From positions 7,680,001-7,744,000 of the forward strand of contig NZ_CP036275.1 in NCBI RefSeq assembly GCF_007747795.1: 64,000 bases of DNA. Direction: 5' to 3'. Below are positions 53,515-63,387 of the stretch, one piece after another; within the stretch, counting starts at the first letter, position 1, and every line of letters begins with the position of its first letter. The notes below the pieces were generated by a model, which saw only the letters and a list, made by a program, of their open reading frames with translations, did not search any database and was not told where the DNA came from. Position numbers and translations under genes: made by a program. The stretch is from Maioricimonas rarisocia (lineage in GTDB: Bacteria > Planctomycetota > Planctomycetia > Planctomycetales > Planctomycetaceae).

Positions 53515-54861
53515 ATGCCCCGCATTTTGAGCATCTCGGGACTACGCGGCGTCATGGGCGACGGCCTCGATCCGGAGTTCTGCTGCCGGTTTGCCGCTGC
53601 TCTGGGAACGATGGCCGAAGGCGGCACGGTCGTCCTGTCGCGCGACGGTCGCTCGACCGGTCCGGTCGTCAAACATGCCGTGCTGGCCGGGCTGCTCTCG
53701 ACCGGGTGCCGCGTCGTCGATGCCGACATCGCGACCACACCGACCTGCGGTGTTCTGGTGACGCATCTGAATGCCGCGGCGGGGCTGCAGATCACCGCGA
53801 GTCACAATCCGATTCCCTGGAACGGGCTGAAACCGTTTTCGCCGGCCGGGTCGGTCTTCGACGCGGCGACCGGACAGAAGCTGATCGCGCTGCTGGAGTC
53901 GGGCGACTTTAACTACCGGCCCTGGGATGGACTGGGAACTGTCGAGACGCTCGACGATCCGGCCGGTCCGCACATCGACCGGGTGCTCAAGCTGGTGGAC
54001 CCGGACGCGATCCGTGACCGAAAGTTCAAGGTCGTGCTGGACTGCAATCGTGGATCGGGTGCGGTCGCTACGCCGCGGCTGCTCGAGACGCTCGGCTGCG
54101 AAGTGACGGTCCTGGGCGGCACGCCGGACGGACAGTTCGAGCACGTCCCCGAGCCGATTGAGCAGAATCTGACGGGATTGTGTGAAGCCGTGGTCTCGGC
54201 AGGAGCGGACGTCGGTTTTGCGCAGGACCCGGATGCCGACCGGCTGGCGATCGTCGATAACACCGGCCGGTATATCGGCGAAGAGCTGACGCTCGCCCTA
54301 GGTGCCGACTTCGTGCTCGCCCATCGCAAGGGAGCGTTCGTCGTCAACGGGTCGACCAGCCGCGTCAACGAAGACATCGCCTCGCGTCACGGCTGCGAGT
54401 TCCATCGCAGCTACGTCGGCGAAGCCCACGTGACGGCCAAGATGAAGTCGGTCGATGCGGTGCTGGGTGGCGAAGGAAACGGCGGCGTGATCGAGCCGCA
54501 GGTCGGCTATGTGCGGGACAGCTTCGTGTCGATGGCATACGTGCTGGCCGGTCTGGTCGAGCGCGGCGGCACGCTGGCCGAATGGGCCGATTCGCTGCCG
54601 AAGTACACGATCGTCAAGGACAAGCTGGAATGTCCGCGTGAGCAGGTGGAGAACGCCTGTGCGGCATTGCAGTCCGCCTACAGCGACGCGACGCCGACGG
54701 ACGGGGATGGCCTGCGGCTGGACTGGCCGGACCGCTGGGTGCAGGTGCGGGCGAGCAATACCGAGCCGATCCTGCGGGTGATCGCCGAGGCACCGGATCA
54801 GACGATCGCCGAGGACCTCTGTGCCGACGCGATGGAGAAGGTACGAGCGGCGACGAGCTGA
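53515..54861 (+). CDS. glmM: phosphoglucosamine mutase-like phosphohexomutase
   Basis: A 448-residue alpha-D-phosphohexomutase. The phosphoserine is Ser96 in TASHNP; the metal loop DPDADR is at residues 238-243; GGEGNGGV and the phosphate loop RASNTEPILRVIAEA complete the set. Length and the N-terminus (ILSISGLRGVMGDGLDPEF) fit GlmM, which turns glucosamine-6-phosphate into the 1-phosphate for peptidoglycan and lipid A precursors, but phosphomannomutase activity cannot be excluded. With the UDPGP and lpx genes it gives a coherent envelope sugar route. Starts 78 bases after nadB. Confidence 0.82.
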   Translation: MPRILSISGLRGVMGDGLDPEFCCRFAAALGTMAEGGTVVLSRDGRSTGPVVKHAVLAGLLSTGCRVVDADIATTPTCGVLVTHLNAAAGLQITASHNPIPWNGLKPFSPAGSVFDAATGQKLIALLESGDFNYRPWDGLGTVETLDDPAGPHIDRVLKLVDPDAIRDRKFKVVLDCNRGSGAVATPRLLETLGCEVTVLGGTPDGQFEHVPEPIEQNLTGLCEAVVSAGADVGFAQDPDADRLAIVDNTGRYIGEELTLALGADFVLAHRKGAFVVNGSTSRVNEDIASRHGCEFHRSYVGEAHVTAKMKSVDAVLGGEGNGGVIEPQVGYVRDSFVSMAYVLAGLVERGGTLAEWADSLPKYTIVKDKLECPREQVENACAALQSAYSDATPTDGDGLRLDWPDRWVQVRASNTEPILRVIAEAPDQTIAEDLCADAMEKVRAATS

Positions 54862-55375
54862 GGCGGGCAGGGCCGGTTCCAACCGGCCGCCGGGGGTAGG
54901 CTGGGACTGGTCCCAGCACCTCGATCGACGGGGGACGCACAGCGAACGGTGCGTCGCCTTCGGCGACAGCACCCTACTGGCAACCGCGCTCGCAGAGGGT
55001 AGCCCCGGTTGCTCGTCAACCGGGGTGGCGGAGCCACAAGAGGCAATTGAGCCGATCTGCGAACGCTCTGACGCGTCATCCGGTCGCTTCGCGACCAGGA
55101 CGAACACGTTGTCCGGGCCACCCGTCAGAGTGGATGGGAGCGGGGATACAGGGTGCCATGCCCTCACGCCAAAGGCGGGTGGGCATGCCGGAGGCGACCG
55201 ATGACAGGAATGTAGGGTGCTGTCGCCGCAGGCGACGCACCATTACGACCGTGATACAGACGTTGAACTGTCTGCATTGAGACTCCGCTGCGCTTCGTTC
55301 TGAGCGTGCCACACAACAAAAAAAACCCACCGGTTGCGGCCGGTGGGCTGTGGATCGCATCGTCGCGACGAGGAC
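54862..55375. other. intergenic region with several palindromes
   Basis: A 514-base gap between convergent genes. It has GGCTGGGACTGGTCCCAGC (54899-54917), CCCCGGTTG/CAACCGGGG (55003-55025), a GTGCGTCGCC/GGCGACAGCAC pair (54949-54975, with an inverted relative at 55213-55243) and the terminator at 55318-55347. No gene or RNA is recognised. Confidence 0.65.
55318..55347 (-). terminator. intrinsic terminator of the phosphoglycerate mutase gene
   Basis: On the minus strand, CCCACCGG pairs with CCGGTGGG around a six-base loop and a run of eight T follows. It lies 29 bases after the stop codon of the gene it ends. Confidence 0.88.
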
Positions 55376-56584
55376 TCAGGCTCCGTACTTCTCCAGGCGG
55401 CCGGCATTCGCCATCGCCAGCGACATCAGGTACTTCGCCTCGAACTGCCCCAGCCCGCCACGCAGGCAGGCCGACTCGCTGAACTCCGTCGAGTTGTCGT
55501 AGCGGCAGTTGTTCGCCGCCAGCAGCGTCGGGACCGGATGCCAGCTGTGCGACTTCATCTTGCTCGGCGTGCTGTGGTCGCCGGTCACCATCAGCACATC
55601 CGGGTTGAGGGCCGTAATCCGCGGGATGGCGGCGTCCAGTTCCTCGATCCGCTGCACCTTCGCGTCGAAGTTCCCGTCCTCGCCGGTCGAGTCGGTGTAC
55701 TTGAAGTGCATGAAGAAGAAGTCGTAGTCCTTCCATGCGGCCTCGAGGCGGCTGCACTGATCGTCGAGCGTCTGCCCGGCATCCAGTACGTCCATCCCCA
55801 CGAGGCGGGCCAGGCCGCGGTACATCGGATAAACGGCGACGGCACCGGTCTTGAGGCCGTAGACCTCTTCGTAGGTCGGGATGTCGGGCCGCTTGGCAAT
55901 ACCACGGAGCGTCAGGAAGTTCGCCGGGCGGTCGTCCTTGAGCAGTTCGCGGGCCTGCTTCAGGAACTCCTGCGCCACTTCGACGGTCTTCTTCGCGGCC
56001 TCGTTGCGGGGATTCGGATCGAGCGGCGGGACACCGGTTGCCTGCGGGTCGGTGTCGTCCACATCGCCGCCGAGCCCTTCGCCACGGAAGACGACGACCA
56101 GCCGGTACTCCTTCACGTGGCGGACGAATACTTCGACGCCCGGAATCTTGATGTCGTTCAGCTTCTCGCAGAGCGGAGCGGCCTTCTCGCTGGAGATACG
56201 GCCGGCCCGGCGGTCTTCAATGCTGCCGGCGTCGTCGAGCGTGCAGAAGTTGCCGCGAATGGCCACATCGTTCGGTCCCAGGTCGAAGTCGATGCCGAGT
56301 GCTTCGAGCACGCCGCGCCCAATCTGGTATTTGACCGGATCGTAGCCGAACAGCCCAAGGTGCCCCGGGCCACTTCCGGGTGTGATGCCGGGCAGCACCG
56401 GCGTGCTCAGACCGAGCGTGCCCCGCTGGGCAAGTGCGTCGAGGTTGGGGGTGTTGGCCGTCTCGAGTTCAGTCTTTCCGCCCGGCTCCAGGGGGAGACC
56501 GCCGAGTCCGTCGGCGACCAGCAGGACGATCTTGGAGTCGTTCTTCTTCTTCAGTTTGGAGATGAGATCCTGAAAATCGCTCAT
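55376..56584 (-). CDS. apgM: 2,3-bisphosphoglycerate-independent phosphoglycerate mutase, archaeal type
   Basis: A 402-residue alkaline-phosphatase-superfamily protein. KIVLLVADGLGGLPL provides the first metal Asp, TPNLDALAQRGTLGL and GITPGSGPGHLGLFGYDP (nucleophile Ser) the next parts, and DVLMVTGDHSTPSKMKSHSWHPVPTLL the last metal sites. The order and length match archaeal-type ApgM, not the 510-residue GpmI. It interconverts 3- and 2-phosphoglycerate in glycolysis. ATG 56584 begins MSDFQDLISKLKKKN. It ends in a strong terminator. Confidence 0.93.
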   Translation of the reverse strand: MSDFQDLISKLKKKNDSKIVLLVADGLGGLPLEPGGKTELETANTPNLDALAQRGTLGLSTPVLPGITPGSGPGHLGLFGYDPVKYQIGRGVLEALGIDFDLGPNDVAIRGNFCTLDDAGSIEDRRAGRISSEKAAPLCEKLNDIKIPGVEVFVRHVKEYRLVVVFRGEGLGGDVDDTDPQATGVPPLDPNPRNEAAKKTVEVAQEFLKQARELLKDDRPANFLTLRGIAKRPDIPTYEEVYGLKTGAVAVYPMYRGLARLVGMDVLDAGQTLDDQCSRLEAAWKDYDFFFMHFKYTDSTGEDGNFDAKVQRIEELDAAIPRITALNPDVLMVTGDHSTPSKMKSHSWHPVPTLLAANNCRYDNSTEFSESACLRGGLGQFEAKYLMSLAMANAGRLEKYGA

Positions 56585-56734
56585 GGCGGGAGTTCTTGTC
56601 TTCTGGGGGGGCAAAAGAGTCCGAGTCCGGAATCCGGGGGAGAGGCTGCCCGGCGGAACGGGGGTGACCGGTCCGGAATCCGTCCGGATCCACGCAGCGG
56701 CGTGACGCGGCAGCCATCACAGCGTCGGCACAGC

Positions 56735-58354
56735 TTACAGTTGCGAGCTCTGCCCTCTCAACTCCGGACGCTCGGTTGTCCGCAGCAATACCGACAATCC
56801 GTACACTTCCTCGAACATGATCCGGGCCTGCCGCAGAGCCAGCTGCTCGACGGAGAGGTCGTCCATATTCGGCACGAGAATAACCAGCCGCGTTCCGGAC
56901 CGCCGACATTGGATGTTGTTCACGCGCTGGCTGCGGGACGCATCCAGGGCGATGGCAATCCGCAGGATGGCCGCCAACTTCAGTACGGCGACCCGGCGAT
57001 CGCGATCGAGCGTGTTGAAGCCCTGATGCGTCGGTTTGGGTGTGGCCCGGCGGTGGTAGCGGGCAATCAGTGCCACCAGCAGTTTGTCATTCGAAGCCAG
57101 TCCGAACAGATCGCTGTTGAGGATCAGGTACATCGAATGCTTGTGCATGCTCGTGTTGCTGACGTAGCCGCCGATCTCGTAGAGGTGGGCCGCCAGGTAC
57201 AGCAGCAGTTCGTCCCGGGCGTCGAGGCCATGTTCGGCCTGCAGTTCGCGGAACAGCTTGCTGCTGAGCTCTGCCACGTGCCGGGCATGAGGCTCGTCGA
57301 AGGAGTATTTGCGACCGATCTCGACGGCGGATCGGACGATCTGGTCCCGAAAGTCCTTGGCGAAGATGCCCCCTTCGGCCATCTCCCGGATGATGCCGTC
57401 CCGCAGATTGGCACTGGCGACCAGGACGTGCTCGACGCCGAGAATCCGGACCAGTTCGCGGTAAGCGAGGAGCGCCGGGCCAAGCGTCTCGGCCTCCGAG
57501 AAGGGAAGATGAAACCTGCGGACGATCTGATCTTCGGTGAGTCCCAGAATGCGATCGGCGAACTTCGCCAGGTCCTGGCTGGAGATCTGTGCCAGCGTGC
57601 CGGGATCCCAGTCGGGCTGCAGTTCCCGGGCTGCGAACCGGATGTCGCCCCCCAGCGTCACCAGTTCGACCGGTCGCTCCCTGGCTCCGTATTGCCTCAG
57701 TCCCCCGAGCACGCGATGCGTCTCGAGCTGCATGATCTCGCGGACCTTCGCCTGGGGTGCCCGCAGCAGTTGCAGGGACTGGCGCAGCCGCAGCGAGCCG
57801 AGACGGTACGAATAAGCGAATGCCACATCGCCGCTTTCGACGACGAGAACTTCGGTGTTACCGCCGCCGACCTCGACAATCACGGCGGGTGAGTCGTTCA
57901 GCTCCGGTTCGGCACTGAGCATCCGCTGCACGCTGCGGTACGTGATGCGATGAACCTCGGCCTCATCGATCGGTTCCACGCTGAAGCCGGTCGCCACGTA
58001 CAGCCGGTCGATAAATGCCAGCCGGTTGGCCGCCTCGCGGACGGCGCTGGTCGCCACGACGCGGAGGTTCTCGGGACTGGAGATGCGGTACTCGTCGAGT
58101 TTCTGCCGGTAGGCCCGGAGCACACGGACGCACTCCTCGATCGTCCCTTTTTCGATTTCGCCGCGGGTGAAGGTGTCCTTCCCGAGGCTGACCCCCTGAG
58201 AGAGGTTTTCGAGCGTCCGGATCCGGCCGTCGCTGAGGATCTCGGCGATCGCCAGGCGGATGGAACTGGTCCCGACATCGATGACGGCAACGGGTCCGGG
58301 ACTGGCATGGGAACCGCTCGTCAGCGTGGCGTCTGCAGTCAACTGGTCGGTCAC
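56735..58354 (-). CDS. Ppx/GppA phosphatase family protein
   Basis: About 539 residues from GTG 58354; an alternative GTG at 58429 would add 25. The sugar-kinase-like domain has PVAVIDVGTSSIRLAI, VVATSAVREAANR and VIVEVGGGNTEVLVVESG, the Ppx/GppA phosphate-loop motifs. The C-terminal part (LLLYLAAHLYEIGGYVSNTSMHKHSMYLI to LLVALIARYHRRATPK) is the HD-like helical domain of exopolyphosphatase. Members break down polyphosphate or pppGpp. The start is uncertain, as the ribosome site is weak. Confidence 0.88.
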   Translation of the reverse strand: MTDQLTADATLTSGSHASPGPVAVIDVGTSSIRLAIAEILSDGRIRTLENLSQGVSLGKDTFTRGEIEKGTIEECVRVLRAYRQKLDEYRISSPENLRVVATSAVREAANRLAFIDRLYVATGFSVEPIDEAEVHRITYRSVQRMLSAEPELNDSPAVIVEVGGGNTEVLVVESGDVAFAYSYRLGSLRLRQSLQLLRAPQAKVREIMQLETHRVLGGLRQYGARERPVELVTLGGDIRFAARELQPDWDPGTLAQISSQDLAKFADRILGLTEDQIVRRFHLPFSEAETLGPALLAYRELVRILGVEHVLVASANLRDGIIREMAEGGIFAKDFRDQIVRSAVEIGRKYSFDEPHARHVAELSSKLFRELQAEHGLDARDELLLYLAAHLYEIGGYVSNTSMHKHSMYLILNSDLFGLASNDKLLVALIARYHRRATPKPTHQGFNTLDRDRRVAVLKLAAILRIAIALDASRSQRVNNIQCRRSGTRLVILVPNMDDLSVEQLALRQARIMFEEVYGLSVLLRTTERPELRGQSSQL

Positions 58355-58540
58355 GTCCCTCTTCCGCTCGTCCTGATGATCTTCACACTGTCTTCCGGTG
58401 ATGGCGTCAGCCGGACACGGCGTCCGCACCGACGATCAGTCTACGAGGAAATACCTTCCGATTCAGCATCAGGTTGCGAAGGAGTGGTTCGCTGCCGAAA
58501 GGACGGGAAAGCGGGTGTCGACGACACGCGACCCTGCAAC

Positions 58541-59551
58541 TCAGGACTTTTCTTCGGCCTGCGACTCATTCTGTTTGAGAACGTGTTGGACCCACGCCGC
58601 ACCGCCGAGCACGGCGGCATCATCTCCGAGAGCTGCCGGGACGACCTTAAACGAATCTTCATAGACCGGCATAACGCGTTTGCGGGCCGCCTTCGCGACA
58701 TGTTCGGTGAACAGGTCCGGCATGGCTTCGACGAGACCGCCCCCCAGGACGACGACGTCGGGGCTGAGCACATGAACCAGGCCGGCGACTGCGATGCCGA
58801 TCTGCCGGGCTGCTTCCTTGATGATCTGCTTGACGATCTCGTCGTCGGCATCGATGGACGCGGCGAGGGCGCTGCTGCGAATCGAACCAAGATCGGTGCC
58901 GGCGGCTTTGGCGAGTCCGGGTGCCTGACCCCGATAGGCTGCCTTGGCCGCACTGGCGGCAATCGCAAGCCGGCTGGCCACCGCTTCGAGACAGCCCCGG
59001 TGCCCACACCCGCAGATCGGCCCGTTGGGCATGACCTGGATGTGGCCGATTTCCATGCACGAGGCGCTGCCACCGCGGAGAACTTCTCCCCGATAGATGC
59101 AGCCGCCGCCGATGCCCGTTCCCGGAAACACGCCGATCACGCAGGTTGCGTTGCGGGCCGCTCCGTAGCGGTACTCTCCGTAGACGCCGGCGTCGACGTC
59201 ATTGAGGACGGCAACCGGGCACTTGAACCGGTCTTCGAGGTACTTGCGAACCGGGACGCGATTCCAGGCCAGGTTGGGAGGATCGAGAAGCGTCCCGCTC
59301 TCCATGTCGACCGGGCCGGGACAGCCGATTCCGATCCCCGACAGCTCTTTCGGGTCGACCTCACCGTCCTCGCAGGCCAGTTCGATCGTTTCAGCGATCC
59401 GTTCGAGACCGGCTTTGGCGTCCGAGGTCCCCTTGGTTTTCTTGCGGGCCCTGCCCAGAGCCTTGTTGTCCCCGTCGTACACCTGGGCGAGCATTTTCGT
59501 GCCCCCCAGATCAAAGCCAAGCCACCGCGACTGTTGCGTCGATTCGCTCAT
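58541..59551 (-). CDS. ROK family sugar kinase (glucokinase-like)
   Basis: A 336-residue protein. WLGFDLGGTKMLAQVYD is the ATP site; GIGCPGPVD, VLNDVDAGVYGEYRYGA and GVFPGTGIGGGCIYRGEV follow. The zinc motif CGCGHRGCLEA and EIGH (catalytic region) confirm a ROK member. The best match in style is glucokinase, but N-acetylmannosamine or other hexose kinases are possible. ATG 59551 has GGAGGA at good distance, so the start is firm. Confidence 0.92.
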   Translation of the reverse strand: MSESTQQSRWLGFDLGGTKMLAQVYDGDNKALGRARKKTKGTSDAKAGLERIAETIELACEDGEVDPKELSGIGIGCPGPVDMESGTLLDPPNLAWNRVPVRKYLEDRFKCPVAVLNDVDAGVYGEYRYGAARNATCVIGVFPGTGIGGGCIYRGEVLRGGSASCMEIGHIQVMPNGPICGCGHRGCLEAVASRLAIAASAAKAAYRGQAPGLAKAAGTDLGSIRSSALAASIDADDEIVKQIIKEAARQIGIAVAGLVHVLSPDVVVLGGGLVEAMPDLFTEHVAKAARKRVMPVYEDSFKVVPAALGDDAAVLGGAAWVQHVLKQNESQAEEKS

Positions 59552-59782
59552 GATTCCTCCGTTTCCCGAGAGAATAACGTCTGCCGGCGCCCTGTCCATC
59601 GCCGCACGACGCTGCAGCTCCCTTCGGTTCGACATCGACAGTCTGGGTTCGTCTACTCAGACTCGTGGCCCATGCCTATTATTGCCCGCGACAGCCGAAC
59701 CCAGGCGCGAAGGGAAGCGCGACTGTGGCACAGGGGCCACTGAAGCCAATTCTGCCTGCCGACAATAGATAAGGACGATTCG

Positions 59783-61516
59783 ATGTCATCCGCCCCCGAG
59801 ACCAGTCCGCAGGACGCACCGACGGATTCGACCGAGTCCTCGACGCCGCCGCGGAAGTCCCGCCTGGCCACGGTCGCAACCCGCATTCTGCTGGGATGGC
59901 TGCTGTTCGTACTGGTGGGGCAGACCTTCATCTGGGGTTTCTGGGATCCCCCCATGGGAATGTCCCTGCAGCTGCTGGTGACCTACGGCATGGTGGTGGT
60001 CACCACGGCCCTGGCCCTGACCTGGCTCGCCTTCTTTGCACCGTTGAGCCGCAAAGCACGTGCCGCCATCGTCATCCCCTGTCTGTTGCTCATCGGTGCG
60101 TTTGCCGGGTCCGTCCGGGACATTGAATGGACCGGAGACATGCGGCTGATCTGGCACTTCAAGTGGCAGAAGCCACAGCAGCAGAAACTGGCCGAGTATC
60201 TCGAAACCACGGAAACAACCAGACCGGTCGCTGCGGACGTCGAGATTCCCGAGGTCACTCCCGAAGACATGGCGGAGTACCGCGGTCCACGTCGCGACGG
60301 TGTTGTCACCGGTCCGGAACTGACCACCGACTGGTCCGCCGACCCGCCGGAAGAAATCTGGTCGCATCCCTGCGGCGAGGGATACTCATCGTTCGCTGTG
60401 CTGGGAGATTTCGCCATCACGCTCGAGCAGCGCGGTGAGGACGAGGTGGTCGTCTGCTACGACGCCGCGACCGGCGACACACGGTGGACCCACGCTTATC
60501 CGGCGTCATTCGACGAAGCGATGGGGGGCCCCGGTCCCCGCGCGACGCCCACGATCGACAACGGTCAGGTCTTCTCGGTCGGTGCTGAGGGAGATCTCGT
60601 CTGCCTGGACCTGCTGACCGGCCAGCCGGCGTGGCACGTCAACATCCTGGAAGCGAACAACCTGCCGAATCTCGAATGGGCGATCTCCGGCTCGGCGCTC
60701 GTGCTGGGCGAACGCGTGATCGTCAACGCCGGCGGACCGGAAGGGAATGGACTAATCGCCTACGACCGCAACAGCGGCGACGTGATCTGGAAAGCGGCTG
60801 GCCTGAAGGAACTGCCGGAAGAAGGAGCGGACAGAAACTGGGCCGGCTACAGTTCGCCGATGCTCGTTTCGCTCGACGGCGTCGAGCAGATTCTTTCCTT
60901 TGAAGGACACGGGCTCCGCAGCTACGACCCCAAGACCGGTGACGATCTCTGGTTCTACCCGTTTCACTCCGGCGGTGGTGATCCGGGAGTGAACGTTGCC
61001 CAGCCGACCGTTCTTGAGGGTGACCGCGTCTTCATCACGGCCAGCTACGGCCGCGGATGTGCGATGCTGAAAGTGTCCAGAGCCGAGGACGACTGGAAGA
61101 CCGAGACGCTCTGGGACAACAAGTTCATGCGGTGCAAGTTCACCAGCCCCGTCCTCTACGAGGGGAACCTGTACGGACTGGACGAGGGAATCCTCGTCTG
61201 CCTCGATGGCGAAACGGGCAAGCGAAAGTGGAAGCGTGGTCGCTATGGCCACGGCCAGGTGCTGCTGACCAACGGCCAGCTGGTACTGCTCTCGGAAGAC
61301 GGGGAGATCGTGCTCGTCGAAGCGAGCCCCGACGGCCACAACGAACTCGGCCGGCAGAAGGTTCTTGAAGGATCGAAGACCTGGAATCCCCCTGCCCTGG
61401 TGCGGGGACGGCTGTACCTCCGCAACCATCTCGAAGCGGCCTGCTACGACCTGCGGGCCGATGCGTCCACTTCGGTCGAAACCGCTTCCGTCGACTCCAC
61501 TCCCCGGTCCGAATAG
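59783..61516 (+). CDS. membrane-anchored PQQ-like beta-propeller protein
   Basis: A 577-residue protein. Three spans (about residues 34-52, 62-86 and 94-110) come first, then the outer part. From residue 190 on, blades typical of PQQ-repeat propellers recur: EEIWSHPCGEGYSSFAVLGDFAITLEQRGED, VVCYDAATGDTRWTHAYP, GDLVCLDLLTGQPAWHVNIL, LIAYDRNSGDVIWKAAG, LRSYDPKTGDDLWFYPF, LVCLDGETGKRKWKRGRYGHGQVLL. Such proteins are a planctomycete expansion. Catalytic PQQ residues are not evident, so a binding or scaffold role, as in BamB-like proteins, is as likely as an enzyme. Confidence 0.88.
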   Translation: MSSAPETSPQDAPTDSTESSTPPRKSRLATVATRILLGWLLFVLVGQTFIWGFWDPPMGMSLQLLVTYGMVVVTTALALTWLAFFAPLSRKARAAIVIPCLLLIGAFAGSVRDIEWTGDMRLIWHFKWQKPQQQKLAEYLETTETTRPVAADVEIPEVTPEDMAEYRGPRRDGVVTGPELTTDWSADPPEEIWSHPCGEGYSSFAVLGDFAITLEQRGEDEVVVCYDAATGDTRWTHAYPASFDEAMGGPGPRATPTIDNGQVFSVGAEGDLVCLDLLTGQPAWHVNILEANNLPNLEWAISGSALVLGERVIVNAGGPEGNGLIAYDRNSGDVIWKAAGLKELPEEGADRNWAGYSSPMLVSLDGVEQILSFEGHGLRSYDPKTGDDLWFYPFHSGGGDPGVNVAQPTVLEGDRVFITASYGRGCAMLKVSRAEDDWKTETLWDNKFMRCKFTSPVLYEGNLYGLDEGILVCLDGETGKRKWKRGRYGHGQVLLTNGQLVLLSEDGEIVLVEASPDGHNELGRQKVLEGSKTWNPPALVRGRLYLRNHLEAACYDLRADASTSVETASVDSTPRSE

Positions 61517-61529
61517 CTCGTTCCCCTCC

Positions 61530-61958
61530 ATGCCCGATATCTATCTGCACCACCACACCGTCCGTGGCGACGAGATCGACGGTCAGGGTCACGTCAACAA
61601 TGTCTCATACGTGCACTGGATGCAGGATGCCGCCCTGGCCCACTCGGCGGCACAGGGCTGGCCGTCGCGGCGGTATCAGGAGTGCGGGCTGGGCTGGGTG
61701 GCCCGCTCCCACTACATCGAGTACCTCGAACCGGCCTTCGAAAGTGACCAGATCCTGATCCGGACCTGGATCAAAACCCTGCAACGGGTTTCGTCTGTCC
61801 GCAAGTACGAGATCCTGCGGGTGGCCGACGAACGACCACTCGCCCGGGCCGAAACGAACTGGGCCTTTGTCCGCCTGAGTGACCTGCGACTGCACCGGAT
61901 TCCCGCAGAAGTCGCTGACGCGTTTACCATCGTGCCGGACGACGCGTCCGGAGCCTGA
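61530..61958 (+). CDS. acyl-CoA thioesterase, 4HBT hotdog fold
   Basis: A 142-residue protein. [31 protein letters not shown] is the 4HBT signature (DxxGHVNN), with [25 protein letters not shown] as the following strands. It probably hydrolyses acyl-CoA in the cytoplasm. It begins 14 bases after the PQQ protein, so the two share a transcript. It is a different subfamily from the thioesterase at 21876. Confidence 0.88.
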   Translation: MPDIYLHHHTVRGDEIDGQGHVNNVSYVHWMQDAALAHSAAQGWPSRRYQECGLGWVARSHYIEYLEPAFESDQILIRTWIKTLQRVSSVRKYEILRVADERPLARAETNWAFVRLSDLRLHRIPAEVADAFTIVPDDASGA

Positions 61959-62019
61959 GGGGGCGATTCCCGGCGTGGCGCGGCTGTGCCCGGGTCAGCT
62001 GCACTGCTATTATTTGTGC

Positions 62020-63063
62020 ATGCCGGCAATCGAAGTCTCCAATCTGTCGAAGACCTACCGGGTCTATCGGAAACGCGAAGGTCTGCTCGCCTCGGTCCGG
62101 GGACTGTTCCACCGCGAGTACAAGACGGTGGAAGCGGTCCGCGACGTCAGCTTCTCGATCGAGCCGGGTGAGATGGTCGCGTTTCTCGGCCCCAACGGTG
62201 CCGGCAAGACAACCACACTCAAGCTGCTTTCGGGGCTGATTCACCCCACCTCCGGCGGGGCCACCGTCCTGGACTATGTGCCATGGCACCGTGAACACGC
62301 CTACCGTCGCCGGTTCTCTCTGGTCATGGGCCAGAAGAATCAGCTGTGGTGGGATCTGCCCGCGCAGGAGTCCTTCACGCTGCACCGGGAGATCTACCGG
62401 ATCGAGCCGACCCAGTTCAATCGTCGCCGCGACGAGCTGGTCGACCTGCTGGAAGTGCGGGACCTGATCAGCCAGCCGGTCCGCGAACTGTCGCTGGGTG
62501 AACGGATGCGGATGGAACTGATCGCCGCTCTGCTCCACAGTCCGGACGTCCTGCTGCTGGACGAACCGACGATCGGTCTGGACGTCGTCTCGCAGCGACG
62601 CGTCCAGGAGTTCCTGAAGTACTACCAGTCCGAACACGGCATCACGGTCATCCTCACCAGCCACTACATGAAGGATGTCGAGGCGCTTTGCCGCCGGGCC
62701 ATCATCATCAACGAAGGTGAGATCAAGCACGACGGTCCACTGGCTGAGATCGTGGATCGCTTCAGCCGACACAAGGTGATCCAGCTGCAGTTCTCGGGCA
62801 GCAGCATTCCGGATGATCTGGAACGCTTCGGGACGGTCTTCGACGTGCACCCCCCGCGGGTGAAAGTGGAAGTGCCGCGGAATCGGATCTCGCAGGTGCT
62901 GACGACCCTGCTGGCCGACTACACGATCGAAGACGTGGGCGTCCTGGATCGTCCGCTCGAAGAGGTGATCGCAGAGATGTTCACCAACGGCGATCAGGCC
63001 GACCGAGCAGACGTCGATGCCGCAGATGAGTCACAGCCGGTCACTGCGGCCGGTAACGACTGA
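62020..63063 (+). CDS. ABC transporter ATP-binding protein (NatA-like)
   Basis: A 347-residue ATPase. Walker [10 protein letters not shown], signature [11 protein letters not shown] (the LSLGE variant), Walker [12 protein letters not shown] and the switch His in LTSHYMKD are all present. [21 protein letters not shown] and a C-terminal regulatory-type domain follow. The type goes with ABC-2 permeases for export of lipids, polysaccharides or drugs. No permease gene follows within the window; the next gene is the YTV protein, so the partner must lie elsewhere. ATG 62020 starts [16 protein letters not shown]. Confidence 0.9.
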   Translation: MPAIEVSNLSKTYRVYRKREGLLASVRGLFHREYKTVEAVRDVSFSIEPGEMVAFLGPNGAGKTTTLKLLSGLIHPTSGGATVLDYVPWHREHAYRRRFSLVMGQKNQLWWDLPAQESFTLHREIYRIEPTQFNRRRDELVDLLEVRDLISQPVRELSLGERMRMELIAALLHSPDVLLLDEPTIGLDVVSQRRVQEFLKYYQSEHGITVILTSHYMKDVEALCRRAIIINEGEIKHDGPLAEIVDRFSRHKVIQLQFSGSSIPDDLERFGTVFDVHPPRVKVEVPRNRISQVLTTLLADYTIEDVGVLDRPLEEVIAEMFTNGDQADRADVDAADESQPVTAAGND

Positions 63064-63387
63064 CGGTTCTGCGCTCTTTGTCAACTGCCCCGTTGAGACA
63101 ACTCCGGGGAGCCGGGCAGGCCCTGCCGATTCTGTGGTCACGCCCCATTCTCTCATCGTCGCAAAGCCGCTGATTGCCCGCTTTTACTCAAGCTGCGCCG
63201 ACACCGCACTCTAGAATGTTGGGACAGAGTGGATAACCGGTCTTGGATACGGCATTTCAATATTGACACGCCGTAATTCCGTTTGCGTCCGGTCAACCCC
63301 TCTGACAGCATGGATGCCGGGACGGGTTGTGTCGGAGAAAGCGAAAATCAGGCCACGAAACAGTGATTTGAGGAACGAGGAGGAGCC
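63064..63387. other. intergenic region upstream of the YTV gene
   Basis: A 324-base gap, AT-richer than its surroundings in the last 150 bases. A TTGACA at 63263-63268 resembles a -35 box, but I see no good -10 at 17 bases. It is likely the promoter region of the next gene. No terminator hairpin is clear after the ABC gene. Confidence 0.4.

Noticed and set aside
55334-57892. 852-codon frame on the plus strand across apgM and the Ppx gene
   Set aside because: Both genes on the other strand have full motifs; this frame has none.
57950-59743. 597-codon plus frame opposite the ROK kinase
   Set aside because: The minus-strand ROK gene has ATP and zinc motifs; this is its shadow.
63263-63285. TTGACA as promoter of the YTV gene
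   Set aside because: No acceptable -10 hexamer at 16-18 bases; listed only as a possibility in the gap entry.
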